A stretch of 64,000 bases of DNA from Paenibacillus sp. 453mf (GTDB taxonomy: Bacteria; Bacillota; Bacilli; Paenibacillales; Paenibacillaceae). A program made the position numbers and the translations under genes. The DNA lies in NCBI RefSeq assembly GCF_900116105.1, contig NZ_FPAC01000003.1, positions 62,001 to 126,000 of the forward strand, given 5' to 3'. Of the stretch, positions 10,711 through 20,175 are shown in pieces. Every line of letters begins with the position of its first letter. Within the stretch, counting starts at the first letter, position 1. The notes beneath the pieces are model-generated. The model saw only the letters and a list, made by a program, of their open reading frames with translations. It was not told the DNA's origin and searched no databases.

Positions 10711-12189
10711 ATGAGCAGTATGAAAGACAACATGAGTAACTCTGACAACTCGTTACCGAAAAAGGAATTATCCAAGCCACGCAAATGGCTTCTTGTAACG
10801 GCGGCAGGACTATTTGTTGCCATGTCAGCAGGGTTTGCGAGTGAAACGTATGTAGCTGCGAATACGATCCCTTATTACAATGTTTATGTTAAGGGAGAGT
10901 ATATCGGAGCAGTCAAGAGTGAGAATGAAATCTCAAAGCTGTACGAGAGTAAGACAGAAGAGCTACAGCAGCAATATCCTGATGCTCTTATGCAGCTGGA
11001 CAGCAGTGATGTTGAGCTTAAGGAAGAGCAGGCATATAAGCCTGAGATTAATAGCGAAGCAACACTCAGTAAGCTGGATGGATTACTGACCGGATATGCG
11101 GAGGGTGTTAAGCTTAAGATCGATGGCGAGACCATCGGGATTGTAAAAGATCAGAAAACTGCGGATCAAATCATCCAGAGTGTTAAAAATAAATATATTA
11201 CAGCTGAGGAAGAAGCCGCTCAGCCCGCTTCCAAGATCAGAACAGTCGCTATGTTATCTTCTCAGGATTCCAAGGCTCCTCAAGAGGAGCGGGTAAGTCT
11301 TGAATCTGTCGAGCTTGAAGAGCAGGTCGTGCTCAGTGAAGTGAAGACCGAACCGAGCAAGATCCTCTCCAGTGATGAAGCTATCGAACGACTGACCGAA
11401 GGACAGGAGCAGAAGACGGTGTATGTAGTGAGAGAGGGAGATACGCTTAGTTATATCGCCCAGCATCACAACACGACGATTGATGCTCTCAAACAGCTGA
11501 ATCCTGGACTTGAAGAAGACAGTCTAAGGATTGGAGACGAGCTCACACTCGTGCTTCCTAAACCGCCGCTTACGGTAACGACGGTCGAGAACGTAGTCGA
11601 AGAAATTGAGACCGAACCCCAGGTGGAGATCCGTGAAACAGACGAACTCAAATCGGGTGTTACCAAGGTCGTACGGGAAGGACAATCCGGGCTCAAGCAG
11701 GTCGAGTATCGGATCACCAAAGAAAATGGCGAAGTGGTAAAAGAGGAATGGCTCGGACAGGAAGTGATTGAGGCTTCGGTGTCCAAAGTCGTTCTTCAGG
11801 GGACGAAGGTAACGGGTGAAGGCAGCGGTATCTTCAAGTGGCCTGTAGCCAATGCAACGATAACCAGCAGCTTCGGTGAGCGCTGGGGCAAGCAGCACAA
11901 AGGAATTGATCTCGTGGGTAACAGATCCATTACCGCTTCTGACGAAGGCGTCGTGACCTTTGCAGGACAGCAAAGCGGCTATGGCAACGTCATTATCATT
12001 AATCATCGAAATGGATACGAGACGGTGTATGGTCATCTGGACAGCATTGGTGTCAAAGAAGGACAGATTGTTGAACAAGGCCAAAGTATTGGAGTTATGG
12101 GAAATACGGGACGTTCCACGGGCACACATCTTCACTTTGAGATCAAGAAGAATAGTGTGGCGCAAAATCCGATGAAATATCTCCCTTAA
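10711..12189 (+). CDS. M23 metallopeptidase with LysM and G5 domains
   Basis: A peptidoglycan endopeptidase acting outside the membrane. 492 residues: basic N-terminus, one membrane anchor (about 27-50), a long extracellular stalk, a LysM peptidoglycan-binding motif (about 238-282, YVVREGDTLSYIAQHHNTT), a G5 domain (about 288-366) and a C-terminal LytM/M23 domain (about 376-490). Zinc ligands are in place: H396 and D400 in HKGIDL, and H473/H475 in THLHFE. GGAGAAAATC precedes the ATG. It lies directly before walRK, which controls peptidoglycan hydrolases in Firmicutes, so it is a likely WalR target, although I see no clear WalR box. Confidence 0.92.
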   Translation: MSSMKDNMSNSDNSLPKKELSKPRKWLLVTAAGLFVAMSAGFASETYVAANTIPYYNVYVKGEYIGAVKSENEISKLYESKTEELQQQYPDALMQLDSSDVELKEEQAYKPEINSEATLSKLDGLLTGYAEGVKLKIDGETIGIVKDQKTADQIIQSVKNKYITAEEEAAQPASKIRTVAMLSSQDSKAPQEERVSLESVELEEQVVLSEVKTEPSKILSSDEAIERLTEGQEQKTVYVVREGDTLSYIAQHHNTTIDALKQLNPGLEEDSLRIGDELTLVLPKPPLTVTTVENVVEEIETEPQVEIRETDELKSGVTKVVREGQSGLKQVEYRITKENGEVVKEEWLGQEVIEASVSKVVLQGTKVTGEGSGIFKWPVANATITSSFGERWGKQHKGIDLVGNRSITASDEGVVTFAGQQSGYGNVIIINHRNGYETVYGHLDSIGVKEGQIVEQGQSIGVMGNTGRSTGTHLHFEIKKNSVAQNPMKYLP

Positions 12190-12195
12190 AATAGG

Positions 12196-12230
12196 AAAGC
12201 ATGATCTGTATAGGCAGATCATGCTTTTTT
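12196..12230 (+). terminator. Terminator between the M23 peptidase gene and walR
   Basis: AAGCATGATCTG-TATAGG-CAGATCATGCTT followed by TTTT. Confidence 0.9.
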
Positions 12231-12350
12231 CATGAGCGGATGAAAGAGCCCTTTTCACCTAGTGAAGTTGCCAGTTTAGGTATGTTAGAATGAGTATACG
12301 ATTATAAAAAAGACAGTCATAGACGCAAAATCAAAGGTGGGGCGAACGGT

Positions 12351-13076
12351 ATGCAGGGAAAGATTCTAGTGGTCGATGATGAACAGCCGATTGCAGATAT
12401 CCTGAAATTTAATTTAGAGAAAGAAGGATACGAGGTTATCTGTGCATTTGACGGCATTCAGGCAGTTGAGCTTGCTTTATCCGAAACGCCGGATCTGATC
12501 TTGCTTGATCTGATGCTCCCTGGCAAGGATGGAATGGATGTATGCCGTGAGGTGCGGGCTCAGCTGGAAACTCGAATTATTATGCTGACAGCAAAGGACT
12601 CCGAGATTGATAAGGTGCTTGGGCTTGAGCTGGGAGCAGACGACTACGTTACGAAGCCGTTCAGTACACGTGAGCTGCTTGCAAGAGTCAAGGCGCAGAT
12701 GCGAAGACAGCAGAAGTCAGAGACAGCAGCGGAGCCTCCTCAGACGGAGGAAGAGTCACAGGGACTAAGACTGCACGATCTTTATTTTGATACAGATATG
12801 TATACTGCTTACAGGAATGGACAAGCTCTTGATCTTACGCATCGAGAGTATGAGCTGCTCTATTATATGGCGAAGAATGCAGGCAAGGTCATGACAAGGG
12901 AGCATTTGCTTCAGGCCGTATGGGGATTTGAATACTTTGGCGATGTCCGCACGGTCGATGTGACAATCCGAAGGCTGCGGGAGAAGATTGAAGAGAATCC
13001 GAGCAAACCGGAAACGATTGTTACCCGCCGAGGACTGGGGTACTTGATTCGGGGATCGAAGAACGGAGTCTTGTAG
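12351..13076 (+). CDS. walR: Response regulator WalR (YycF)
   Basis: OmpR-family regulator of the essential cell-wall two-component system. 241 residues: receiver domain (about 5-115) with acidic pocket VVDDE, phosphoacceptor Asp in [11 protein letters not shown] and the conserved Lys in VTKPF; a linker; and a winged-helix DNA-binding domain (about 140-235) with LTHREYELL and [24 protein letters not shown] precedes the ATG. The stop codon directly abuts the walK ATG. Confidence 0.97.
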   Translation: MQGKILVVDDEQPIADILKFNLEKEGYEVICAFDGIQAVELALSETPDLILLDLMLPGKDGMDVCREVRAQLETRIIMLTAKDSEIDKVLGLELGADDYVTKPFSTRELLARVKAQMRRQQKSETAAEPPQTEEESQGLRLHDLYFDTDMYTAYRNGQALDLTHREYELLYYMAKNAGKVMTREHLLQAVWGFEYFGDVRTVDVTIRRLREKIEENPSKPETIVTRRGLGYLIRGSKNGVL

Positions 13077-14900
13077 ATGAAATGGACCTCTTATTTCCGC
13101 ACGGTGCAGGCGAAGCTGATCATTGTATATGTCTTGCTTATTCTGGTGGCGATGCAGCTGATCGGGGTTTATTTTGTTAGTGCCATGAAGACATCACTCA
13201 CAAGCAATTTTACAGAGGATTTGCATGCACGGGCCGAAATGCTGTCTGTTCTGGTTGCTGAAGCGTTGGTTACAGGTGACAGTGAGGGAAATGAGGACAG
13301 CACAGAGAATCTGGGCACGCTCGTCAACAATCTCTTTAACATCAACGGAGCCGAAATTCAGGTACTGGATGCCAGCGGGCGAGTACTGACGACGACACTA
13401 AGCTCGCATAACGATTATATCGGACGGAAGAACACGCAGACGGTGGTAAGCCGTGCACTGCAAGGAATCCGTGACAACGAAGAGAATATCATTGATGAAG
13501 ACAATGTCCGCAAAAAAGTCGTGGCCAAGCCCGTTTCGTCTGGGGGCAAAATTGTAGGTGCTGTATATATCGCAGCATCAATGAATGAGCTGTATACGAC
13601 GATGGAGCGGATCAATAACATATTCATCTCCGGGGTGCTGATCGCACTTGGACTGACGGCTGTACTTGGCGTTATTCTATCTCATACCATCACAGCCCCC
13701 ATAAAGGAGCTTACACGCAAGGCCAACGCCGTGGCAGAAGGAGATTTCAGCACCAAGATGCCTGTGCTCGGCAAGGATGAGATCGGGCAGCTCAGCAGCA
13801 CCTTTAACTATATGACGAGCCAGCTTAGAACGGCACTGTCTGAGAATGAAGAGGAGAAGGACAAGTTGTCTTCGATTCTGGCTAATATGAGTGACGGCGT
13901 TATCGCCACAGATGAGCTTGGCCGTATCATTCTGGTCAATAAACGGGCAAGCACGATGCTGGGCCGGGAAGAAGCTGCGATGAGCGGCAGGCATTTTGCC
14001 GTTGTGCTCGGGCTTGAGGTTGAAGAAGCAGAGACAATGCTGAGCGGGATTACCGCGTCAACACTGCTTCAAATCCAGCCGTCCGGTCAGAACGATTGGG
14101 TGGTGATTCGGGTTACCTTTACGCCTGTGCAGCGGCGCGATCAGGAGAGAACAGGAGCCATTATCGTGCTGCAGGATGTCACCGAGCAGGAAGAGCTGGA
14201 GGCATCACGGAGAGAATTTGTGGCCAATGTGTCTCATGAGCTGCGGACACCGCTGACGACGATTAAGAGCTACGCAGAAGCGCTGGATGACGGAGCCATT
14301 AAGGATCCAGAGCTCGGGGGAAGATTCGTCGGGGTTATTCAAAATGAAACCGAGCGGATGATTCGGCTTGTCACCGACCTGCTTCATTTATCCCGGCTTG
14401 ACTCCAATGAAGCTCCGCTGCGGAAGCAGCCCACCGTGATGATGGATGTGCTGGATGAGGTAGCCGACCGGTTCTCCTTCCAAATGCAGCAAAAGTATAT
14501 GAATGTGGCCGTTATTGTGGACCAGGAGGTGCCGGAGGTGCCGCTTGATCGGGATCAGATTGATCAGCTGCTGGACAACCTGGTGTCCAATGCGCTGAAG
14601 TACTCGCATGAAGGCGGCAGCGTTACTATATCCGCGACTCATATGGGGGATACAATCGCTGTATCCGTCGAAGATACCGGCATCGGCATACCGAGGAAGG
14701 ATATCGACCGTATATTTGAACGATTCTATCGTGTTGAGAAAGGAAGGTCGCGCAGCATGGGTGGAACCGGCCTCGGACTATCCATTGCACGCGAGATTGT
14801 CAAAGCCCATGGGGGAGACATTGAGCTGGAATCGGAGCTGGGCAAAGGGACGAAAGTGACCTTTACACTTCCGCTGGAGCAGGAAGGGAGTGAGCTATAG
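13077..14900 (+). CDS. walK: Sensor histidine kinase WalK (YycG)
   Basis: Membrane kinase sensing cell-wall state. 607 residues, near the usual 611: two membrane helices (about 13-35 and 182-203) around an extracytoplasmic sensor domain, then HAMP, PAS (about 262-370), HisKA with VANVSHELRTPLTT holding the phosphoacceptor His, and HATPase_c with N, G1 (DTGIGI), F and G2 (GTGLGLSIA) boxes. It starts immediately after the walR stop and its own stop abuts walH, so the three genes are one transcription unit. Confidence 0.97.
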   Translation: MKWTSYFRTVQAKLIIVYVLLILVAMQLIGVYFVSAMKTSLTSNFTEDLHARAEMLSVLVAEALVTGDSEGNEDSTENLGTLVNNLFNINGAEIQVLDASGRVLTTTLSSHNDYIGRKNTQTVVSRALQGIRDNEENIIDEDNVRKKVVAKPVSSGGKIVGAVYIAASMNELYTTMERINNIFISGVLIALGLTAVLGVILSHTITAPIKELTRKANAVAEGDFSTKMPVLGKDEIGQLSSTFNYMTSQLRTALSENEEEKDKLSSILANMSDGVIATDELGRIILVNKRASTMLGREEAAMSGRHFAVVLGLEVEEAETMLSGITASTLLQIQPSGQNDWVVIRVTFTPVQRRDQERTGAIIVLQDVTEQEELEASRREFVANVSHELRTPLTTIKSYAEALDDGAIKDPELGGRFVGVIQNETERMIRLVTDLLHLSRLDSNEAPLRKQPTVMMDVLDEVADRFSFQMQQKYMNVAVIVDQEVPEVPLDRDQIDQLLDNLVSNALKYSHEGGSVTISATHMGDTIAVSVEDTGIGIPRKDIDRIFERFYRVEKGRSRSMGGTGLGLSIAREIVKAHGGDIELESELGKGTKVTFTLPLEQEGSEL

Positions 14901-16181
14901 ATGAAGGAACGATTCAAGACGGTTGTGCTCGCGATCTTAATCACAGCAAGCTTGTTCCAGAGCTATTTACTCATCTACCGGCTTCCGGGCAGCTATTCGG
15001 TTGTTACAAGTGAATCCAATTACATTAAGACTGAGAATATGGGTCAGGAGCAGCGAATCGAGAATATAATCTTCCCTGATCATATGGTTATTCACATGGG
15101 TGAAGATCGGCATACGCTCTTCTATCCGGAATCCACCTTCTATCAGCTGATCTATTCGCGTCTTGCGGGGCGCAGCTTCGGAGAATTCCAGCGGCAGAGT
15201 GTGGGCTCGGAGAACTGGAATGAGCTGAAGAAAGAGAACCCGGGAATTGAGCTGTCATTCGAAGGCGGGGTGCCGGTGGCATTGCTGCAAAGGGTGATGC
15301 AGTTTAGCAGTGATCCATTGTTTGAAGCCGAGACCATTAATAAAATATGGATATATACAGACAGCGATGACAAGGCACGTGCCTTGTTCTTTAGTTCACA
15401 GGGAGACGTGGTATATGAAGCTGCCGATGTGGATCTGACCGTGCAGGACATCAAGCAGCATGTAGACTTCGGGACAGGCTGGACTCCTTATAGGCTGACC
15501 AGTGAAGGATATTACCTTCCCGAAGAGGCCTTGGAGATGATTCAGGTAGAGCTGGGAACCCAGCAATACACCGTGGAGCAGATGCAGCGGAGCCTGTTCT
15601 TCGATCCAAGCATGACACGAAACATCCAGGAGAAGGATGGATCAGAAATCTATACGGACAGCAAGCGCAGCCTGCAGGTGAATTTCAATCAGCGCTGGAT
15701 CAGCTATAATGATCCCGCAGCCGTGCAGGCGAGCGAGGGTGATCGGACGAAGGATACCCTTGCGGCGATTGATTTTGTTAATCAGCATGGGGGATTTAAT
15801 GGAACGTACCGGATGCAAATTGATTCAGATGGCGATAGTACCCAAGTTCATTTGCTTCCGTATTACGAGAGCTATCCGGTTCTGGATTTGCCGGAGTATG
15901 GGTATAAACATATGCGACTCGAGGTTCAGAAGGAGCTTGTATCCACCTATGAACGTTCGCTGCTGTATCTTGAAGAAGACGAGGAGGTCAGCAAGAAGAT
16001 GGTGCAGCTTCCTTATGGAGAAGAGCTGGCTGAACGAATCAAGGGCGTGGCCGGCGACCAGCAGGTGGTTCGACTGAATCCGGCTTATCAGCCGGTCGTT
16101 TCAGAGGCCGGCATGGAGCTTGTTCCGGTATGGGAAGTCACACTGGCCAGCGGACAGGGGAGAGCCATTCCATCTTCTTGA
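14901..16181 (+). CDS. walH: WalH (YycH), regulator of WalK
   Basis: Membrane-anchored extracytoplasmic protein that, with WalI, modulates WalK in B. subtilis. 426 residues: one N-terminal helix (about 7-27), then a secreted mixed alpha/beta region. Sequence similarity in this family is low, so the call rests on position directly after walK, topology and length. It has no overlap or gap with walK. The tail ends in ...VTLASGQGRAIPSS, where the family usually ends in a short lysine-rich or variable segment. Confidence 0.88.
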   Translation: MKERFKTVVLAILITASLFQSYLLIYRLPGSYSVVTSESNYIKTENMGQEQRIENIIFPDHMVIHMGEDRHTLFYPESTFYQLIYSRLAGRSFGEFQRQSVGSENWNELKKENPGIELSFEGGVPVALLQRVMQFSSDPLFEAETINKIWIYTDSDDKARALFFSSQGDVVYEAADVDLTVQDIKQHVDFGTGWTPYRLTSEGYYLPEEALEMIQVELGTQQYTVEQMQRSLFFDPSMTRNIQEKDGSEIYTDSKRSLQVNFNQRWISYNDPAAVQASEGDRTKDTLAAIDFVNQHGGFNGTYRMQIDSDGDSTQVHLLPYYESYPVLDLPEYGYKHMRLEVQKELVSTYERSLLYLEEDEEVSKKMVQLPYGEELAERIKGVAGDQQVVRLNPAYQPVVSEAGMELVPVWEVTLASGQGRAIPSS

Positions 16182-16242
16182 TCTCGCTCCGGTTACCCTG
16201 GACTTGTGGTGTCAAAGGTCTATAATGAAATGAGGTGAGGGA

Positions 16243-16971
16243 ATGGATTGGGGCCGTGCTAAGAATGTGTTAATCTATGCTTTTTTGCTGCTTAATCTGG
16301 TACTCGGATATCAGCTCTGGATGGGTGCGCGGGAATCTGCAGGGTCTAGTCTGGACTTCACCTCGCTGGGAGAAAGCACGCAGCGGCTCATGGAAGAGAA
16401 GGGAATCGAGATTCTCGCTCCCATTCCAAGTGAAACACCTGCTATGCCCAAGCTAACCTATCGGTATGTGAATGGGAGTAAGGCAGCAAAGCCGATTCAA
16501 CTGGAAGAGCCGATCGACAGCAAGCTGATCTTCTCTGAGCAGGAAATGGAAGCAGCACTGCAGCCATTTATTCCAAACATTGCGGAATATAAGCTCGATC
16601 CGCTGGCCAATCCGGATGTGCTGGATCGTTTCATCCTTCATCCGCTGGCTGACCAGAAATGGCCATTGTTCCATGTGGACCTTGCGCTGTATTATTCCAA
16701 TCAGAAAATAACTGCTTATGAGCAGTCACCTATTGAAATGTCGACATTTGAAGAAGAACAACAGGTGCTTCCGGCTTCGAAGGCGCTTGGCACGTTGGTT
16801 GAACTATTTTTGCCGGATGAAGCCGTTGTTCAAGATATTCAGCTCGGATATTATGGGGAAGAGTTCAACTCGGACAGCCAGGTCGCAGCCCCTGCATGGC
16901 GATTCGTGCTCGAGAGCGGGCAGCAGTATTATGTGCAGGGCATCAGTGGAGAGGTTATTAGTCCGAAGTAA
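16243..16971 (+). CDS. walI: WalI (YycI), regulator of WalK
   Basis: 242 residues, with an N-terminal membrane helix (about 8-25) preceded by MDWGRAKN, the typical opening of YycI proteins, and an extracytoplasmic domain. In B. subtilis WalI and WalH form a complex with WalK and restrain it. GAGGTGAGGG lies just before the ATG. The 61-base gap from walH contains no terminator, so it should be co-transcribed. Confidence 0.9.
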   Translation: MDWGRAKNVLIYAFLLLNLVLGYQLWMGARESAGSSLDFTSLGESTQRLMEEKGIEILAPIPSETPAMPKLTYRYVNGSKAAKPIQLEEPIDSKLIFSEQEMEAALQPFIPNIAEYKLDPLANPDVLDRFILHPLADQKWPLFHVDLALYYSNQKITAYEQSPIEMSTFEEEQQVLPASKALGTLVELFLPDEAVVQDIQLGYYGEEFNSDSQVAAPAWRFVLESGQQYYVQGISGEVISPK

Positions 16972-16996
16972 GTAAAACCGTAAGGAGTTTTAAGTT

Positions 16997-17803
16997 ATGG
17001 GGATCGCTTTTACCGTATTATCGAGCGGATCGACAGGTAATGCGACTGTCGTTCGCAATGATGATACAGCTTTATTAATAGATGCTGGCCTGAGTGCCAA
17101 ACGAATAGACGAGCTGCTGCTTGAACGGGACATGCTTGGATCTCAGCTGGACGGAATCTTGGTTACACATGAGCATTCCGACCACATTCGAGGACTAGGC
17201 GCAGTGGCACGCAAATATAATTTACCGATCTATGCAAATACGAATACCTGGAAGGCGATGCACAAGTCGCTTGGCAAAATTCCGGAGGAGAATATCAAGA
17301 TCATGGAGAGCGGAGAGGTCCGTGAGTTTGAGTCACTGCGTGTGGAATCATTCGGAATCTCTCATGATGCAGCCGAGCCGGTGGGGTATTCATTTTATGA
17401 TGGCAGAGAGAAGCTGAGCGTAGCCACCGATCTCGGTTATATGAGCGATAAGGTTAGGCTTGCGATATCGGATGCAGATGTTCTTGTGCTGGAATCCAAT
17501 CACGACATCGATCTGCTTCGGATGGGACGTTACCCGTGGAATACGAAGCGCCGTATCATGAGTGATCTGGGACATCTGTCGAACGAGGCAGCGGGTGCGG
17601 CTCTCAGTGAGCTGCTGAACGGACGAACCAAACGCGCGTATTTAGCACACTTGAGCCGGGATCATAATATGATGGAGCTGGCCAAGATGACCGTTCGCGG
17701 TGCGATGGAGGACCGGGGCTGTTTCTACAAGGATAGCGAGTTTCAGCTGTGCGAGACGTATTATGACCGGCCTACACCGTGGGATAAGGTGGGCTCTCCA
17801 TAA
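16997..17803 (+). CDS. walJ: WalJ (YycJ) metallo-beta-lactamase-fold hydrolase
   Basis: A 268-residue cytoplasmic MBL-fold protein, last gene of the wal operon. The metal motif THEHSDHIRG (HxHxDH) is near residue 57, and further ligands appear in DAAEPVGYS, LESNHD and LAHLSRDHN. The family is linked to DNA repair and to coordinating cell division with replication, and has 5'-exonuclease activity in Bacillus relatives. AAGGAG lies 8 bases before the ATG. Its 3' end overlaps the convergent small gene on the minus strand by about 32 bases. Confidence 0.93.
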   Translation: MGIAFTVLSSGSTGNATVVRNDDTALLIDAGLSAKRIDELLLERDMLGSQLDGILVTHEHSDHIRGLGAVARKYNLPIYANTNTWKAMHKSLGKIPEENIKIMESGEVREFESLRVESFGISHDAAEPVGYSFYDGREKLSVATDLGYMSDKVRLAISDADVLVLESNHDIDLLRMGRYPWNTKRRIMSDLGHLSNEAAGAALSELLNGRTKRAYLAHLSRDHNMMELAKMTVRGAMEDRGCFYKDSEFQLCETYYDRPTPWDKVGSP

Positions 17804-17978
17804 AGCTGTCGAGCTCGGCTGCTTTTTTCTCCACCTCATCACGGGTGAGGATATTCTTCTCAACGAGCAGCTCGATGATTACACTGAGGGCGAGGGTATT
17901 GCGATAATGCTCTTCCCTCAGATCAGCCAGTTTGGCTGCCATTTGGATCTCTTCCATAGCAGAGTAGACACGATTCAT
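17772..17978 (-). CDS. Small hypothetical helical protein
   Basis: 68 residues from the ATG at 17978, which has a strong AGAAGGAGG site; a longer in-frame extension to 18050 lacks one. The sequence is helical and charged (YSAMEEIQMAAKLADLREEHYRNTLALSVIIELLVEKNILTRDEVEKKAAEL), with the middle resembling a short coiled coil and a C-terminal 'KNILTRDEVEKKAAEL' like the ends of several small regulatory subunits. It converges on walJ and overlaps its last codons. No function is known to me. Confidence 0.75.
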   Translation of the reverse strand: MNRVYSAMEEIQMAAKLADLREEHYRNTLALSVIIELLVEKNILTRDEVEKKAAELDSFMESPPYPTV

Positions 17979-18197
17979 ACGTAGACCTCCTTCTATTAAC
18001 CTCTTTAATTCGGCTTGTATTCTATTGTAGTCAGGAGAGCATGGAATCATTCCTTTTTTTTCCTCTGTAACGAAATTTAGAGCCGTGGTATGCTAAAAAG
18101 GCTGTTTAACCACGTCTTTTTTAATGGTTTTCTATTTATAAAAACTATCAAAAAGATTGATATACTGCTTGAATCTTCTATTTATTGGTGAAAATAA

Positions 18198-18217
18198 GGT
18201 ATATGTCGGTATACGTC
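18198..18217 (+). promoter_or_regulatory. Tandem 10-bp repeat upstream of htrA
   Basis: GGTATATGTC is directly followed by GGTATACGTC (one difference). Two direct copies one helical turn apart are typical of response-regulator binding. It lies about 230 bases upstream of the htrA start in the AT-rich 466-base intergenic region, which otherwise holds no gene. Confidence 0.35.
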
Positions 18218-18248
18218 TATGATGTTATCACGATGCGGTTGTTGTGTG

Positions 18249-18270
18249 GAAAAAGTTCTTCGAAACTTTT
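18249..18270. other. Perfect AT-rich hairpin in the htrA upstream region
   Basis: AAAAAGTT (18249-18256) and AACTTTTT (18263-18270) around CTTCGA. It could be an attenuator or terminator of an upstream transcript, or an operator. No gene reads into it on the plus strand except walJ. Confidence 0.35.
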
Positions 18271-18444
18271 TGTACAAAGAAGTGTCTTATATAGTGAGAA
18301 TATGCAAAATGCCATTAGTAAGGGCTGAAGATCCCTTATGTTTATGATATTTGATATTGGTGATTTATATATAACAAGAGTAACAAGTGTTAAGGCGATC
18401 AGAACAGGTCTTGATGCGCAGTGATACGAAGGGGAGAGGATTTA

Positions 18445-19686
18445 ATGGGTTTGTTTGATGACGAATTTTATTCCACCAAAGTATCGAAACGGACCGGGAA
18501 ATCTATAGGGCGGGTAAGAATCAGCCATAAGCGATTCTGGCCAAAAACAGTAAGTACATCAGGGTCCTCCTCTCTTTCCATGCTTCAAGTTGCAATTATC
18601 AGCTCGGTCATTAGTGCGGTTGTTTCTGTCGGTCTATTTGCACTGGTTGTGATGCCGGGGGATGCTCAGACCGCCTTCTCTGGGACCTCACTCAGAACAG
18701 TGCAAGGAGACCCGTATGAACGCATTATTACTGCCGGTGACAAGGTAAGGCCTGCCGTCGTCAGTATTGTCAGCCATCGTGAGATAGACGGATCTCGCAT
18801 AGAGGATGCGGCTTTGGGGTCAGGTGTTATCTTTAAGATTGAAGGCGATACCGCCTATATTATGACCAATCATCATGTTGTGGACAGTGGAGATAATCTG
18901 GAGGCCGTCACGGTGGATGGGGTATCCAAGGAGGCAAAGCTCATCGGGAAGGACCGAATCAGTGATGTAGCGGTGCTGTCCATTGACAGCAAGGGCATCC
19001 ATACGACGGTCGAAATCGGTGATTCGAAGCAGATCCGCCGGGGGGAAACGGTGCTTGCCATCGGCAATCCACTGGGTCTTGGCGGTACGATGACTTCGGG
19101 GATTGTAAGCTATACGAACCGAATGATACCTGTATCGATTAACCAGGACGGAGTATATGATTGGGAGCAGAACGTCATTCAGACCGATGCAGCAATCAAT
19201 GAGGGCAACAGCGGCGGTGCGCTGATTAACATGCAGGGCGAGCTGATCGGGATCAATACGATGAAGATTGCGGATATGGGTGTTGAAGGCTTGGGCTTCG
19301 CCATTCCTACGGAAGATGTGATGAAGATTGTGACCGATCTGATGGAGGATGGCAAGGTATCTAGACCATTCCTCGGCGTGTACACGATTGACCTGTCGAA
19401 CTCCTATGCACCGCTTGACGAGGAGCAGCGCAAGGAGCTGAAGCTGCCCGATTCGGTAGAGAAAGGTGCTCTGGTGCTGGAGGCATCCGGACCGGCAAGC
19501 GAAGCGGGGCTTAAACTGAATGATGTGATCGTTGAATTTGACGGCGAGCCGATTCATTCAACGATGGATGTGCGAAAGTACCTGTACGATAAGAAAAAGA
19601 TCGGGGATGAGATGGTCATCTCTTATTACCGGGATGGGAAGCTGCAGGAAGCAACGGTGAAGCTTGCGGATAAGCCGGTAGAATGA
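18445..19686 (+). CDS. HtrA-like membrane serine protease (S1C family, PDZ)
   Basis: An envelope quality-control protease. From the ATG at 18445 (GGGGAGAGG upstream) it has 413 residues: cytoplasmic basic N-terminus, one membrane helix (about 48-70), trypsin-like domain (about 95-280) and a C-terminal PDZ domain (about 300-400). The catalytic triad is visible: His in NHHVVD, Asp in ISDVAVL and Ser in NEGNSGGAL. In B. subtilis the gene at this position is htrC (yyxA), next to wal and rlmH, so it is that orthologue by context; I leave the symbol open because HtrA/B/C are hard to tell apart. Confidence 0.93.
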   Translation: MGLFDDEFYSTKVSKRTGKSIGRVRISHKRFWPKTVSTSGSSSLSMLQVAIISSVISAVVSVGLFALVVMPGDAQTAFSGTSLRTVQGDPYERIITAGDKVRPAVVSIVSHREIDGSRIEDAALGSGVIFKIEGDTAYIMTNHHVVDSGDNLEAVTVDGVSKEAKLIGKDRISDVAVLSIDSKGIHTTVEIGDSKQIRRGETVLAIGNPLGLGGTMTSGIVSYTNRMIPVSINQDGVYDWEQNVIQTDAAINEGNSGGALINMQGELIGINTMKIADMGVEGLGFAIPTEDVMKIVTDLMEDGKVSRPFLGVYTIDLSNSYAPLDEEQRKELKLPDSVEKGALVLEASGPASEAGLKLNDVIVEFDGEPIHSTMDVRKYLYDKKKIGDEMVISYYRDGKLQEATVKLADKPVE

Positions 19687-19751
19687 ATATGGTGGAAGTG
19701 ATGGTGGGAGTAGAAGCTTAGGAAGTGGCTCCTCTCCGTCTCATTTCGCTG

Positions 19752-19782
19752 AAGTCCGACATGATCATGTCGGACTTTTTTT
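19752..19782 (+). terminator. Terminator after htrA
   Basis: A perfect palindromic stem AAGTCCGACAT-GATC-ATGTCGGACTT followed by TTTTT. Confidence 0.9.
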
Positions 19783-19842
19783 GCGTGGATCAAGGTGCGT
19801 ATTTGCAATTGAATGAATGGTCTAAGCGAAGCTGTAGCTGAC

Positions 19843-20175
19843 TTAGTGGTAGACGACGAAGGCAGTAACGGTGTATGCGGTACTGAAGATACATAATGCC
19901 AATGTGCGTGTATATTCTCTTGAGGGTCGATTGAATTTCCATTCTCTAAACGTAGAATAGGCATACATCAGGGTGAAATTGAAATAAATTAAGGCGTTTG
20001 GTTGTTCCATGATGACTATGTAAACCGTGATAAGGGTTATTGAAACTAGAGCACTTGCGATGTCCATTATCTTCAAGGCTGTTGTTCTCTCCACTGGCTC
20101 GGATCTTTCTACTTCAAAGATCCAGGAGAACAGAAAATAATACAGCGCATTTAGAATAAAGAACGTAGCTATCAA
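19843..20175 (-). CDS. Hypothetical membrane protein, uncertain N-terminus
   Basis: About 110 residues with four hydrophobic segments (about 1-19, 34-55, 62-75 and 89-108), looking like a real small integral membrane protein. The only usual start is a TTG at 20175 without a ribosome site, yet the frame continues upstream with protein-like residues (VDDQFPRGESPIHTDLNSA) to a stop near 20260 without any ATG, GTG or TTG. Either the start is non-standard, or the N-terminus has been lost and this is a decaying gene. Not recognised. Confidence 0.4.
   Translation of the reverse strand: MIATFFILNALYYFLFSWIFEVERSEPVERTTALKIMDIASALVSITLITVYIVIMEQPNALIYFNFTLMYAYSTFREWKFNRPSREYTRTLALCIFSTAYTVTAFVVYH

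Noticed and set aside
11524..12258. 244-codon minus-strand frame opposite the M23 gene
   Set aside because: Antisense shadow; it also crosses the terminator hairpin.
18051..18444. WalR binding box (two TGTWAH hexamers, five apart) before htrA
   Set aside because: The closest stretch, TGTACA with a following GTGTCT, breaks the consensus at several positions.
18820..19557. 245-codon minus-strand frame opposite htrA
   Set aside because: Antisense shadow of the protease domain.
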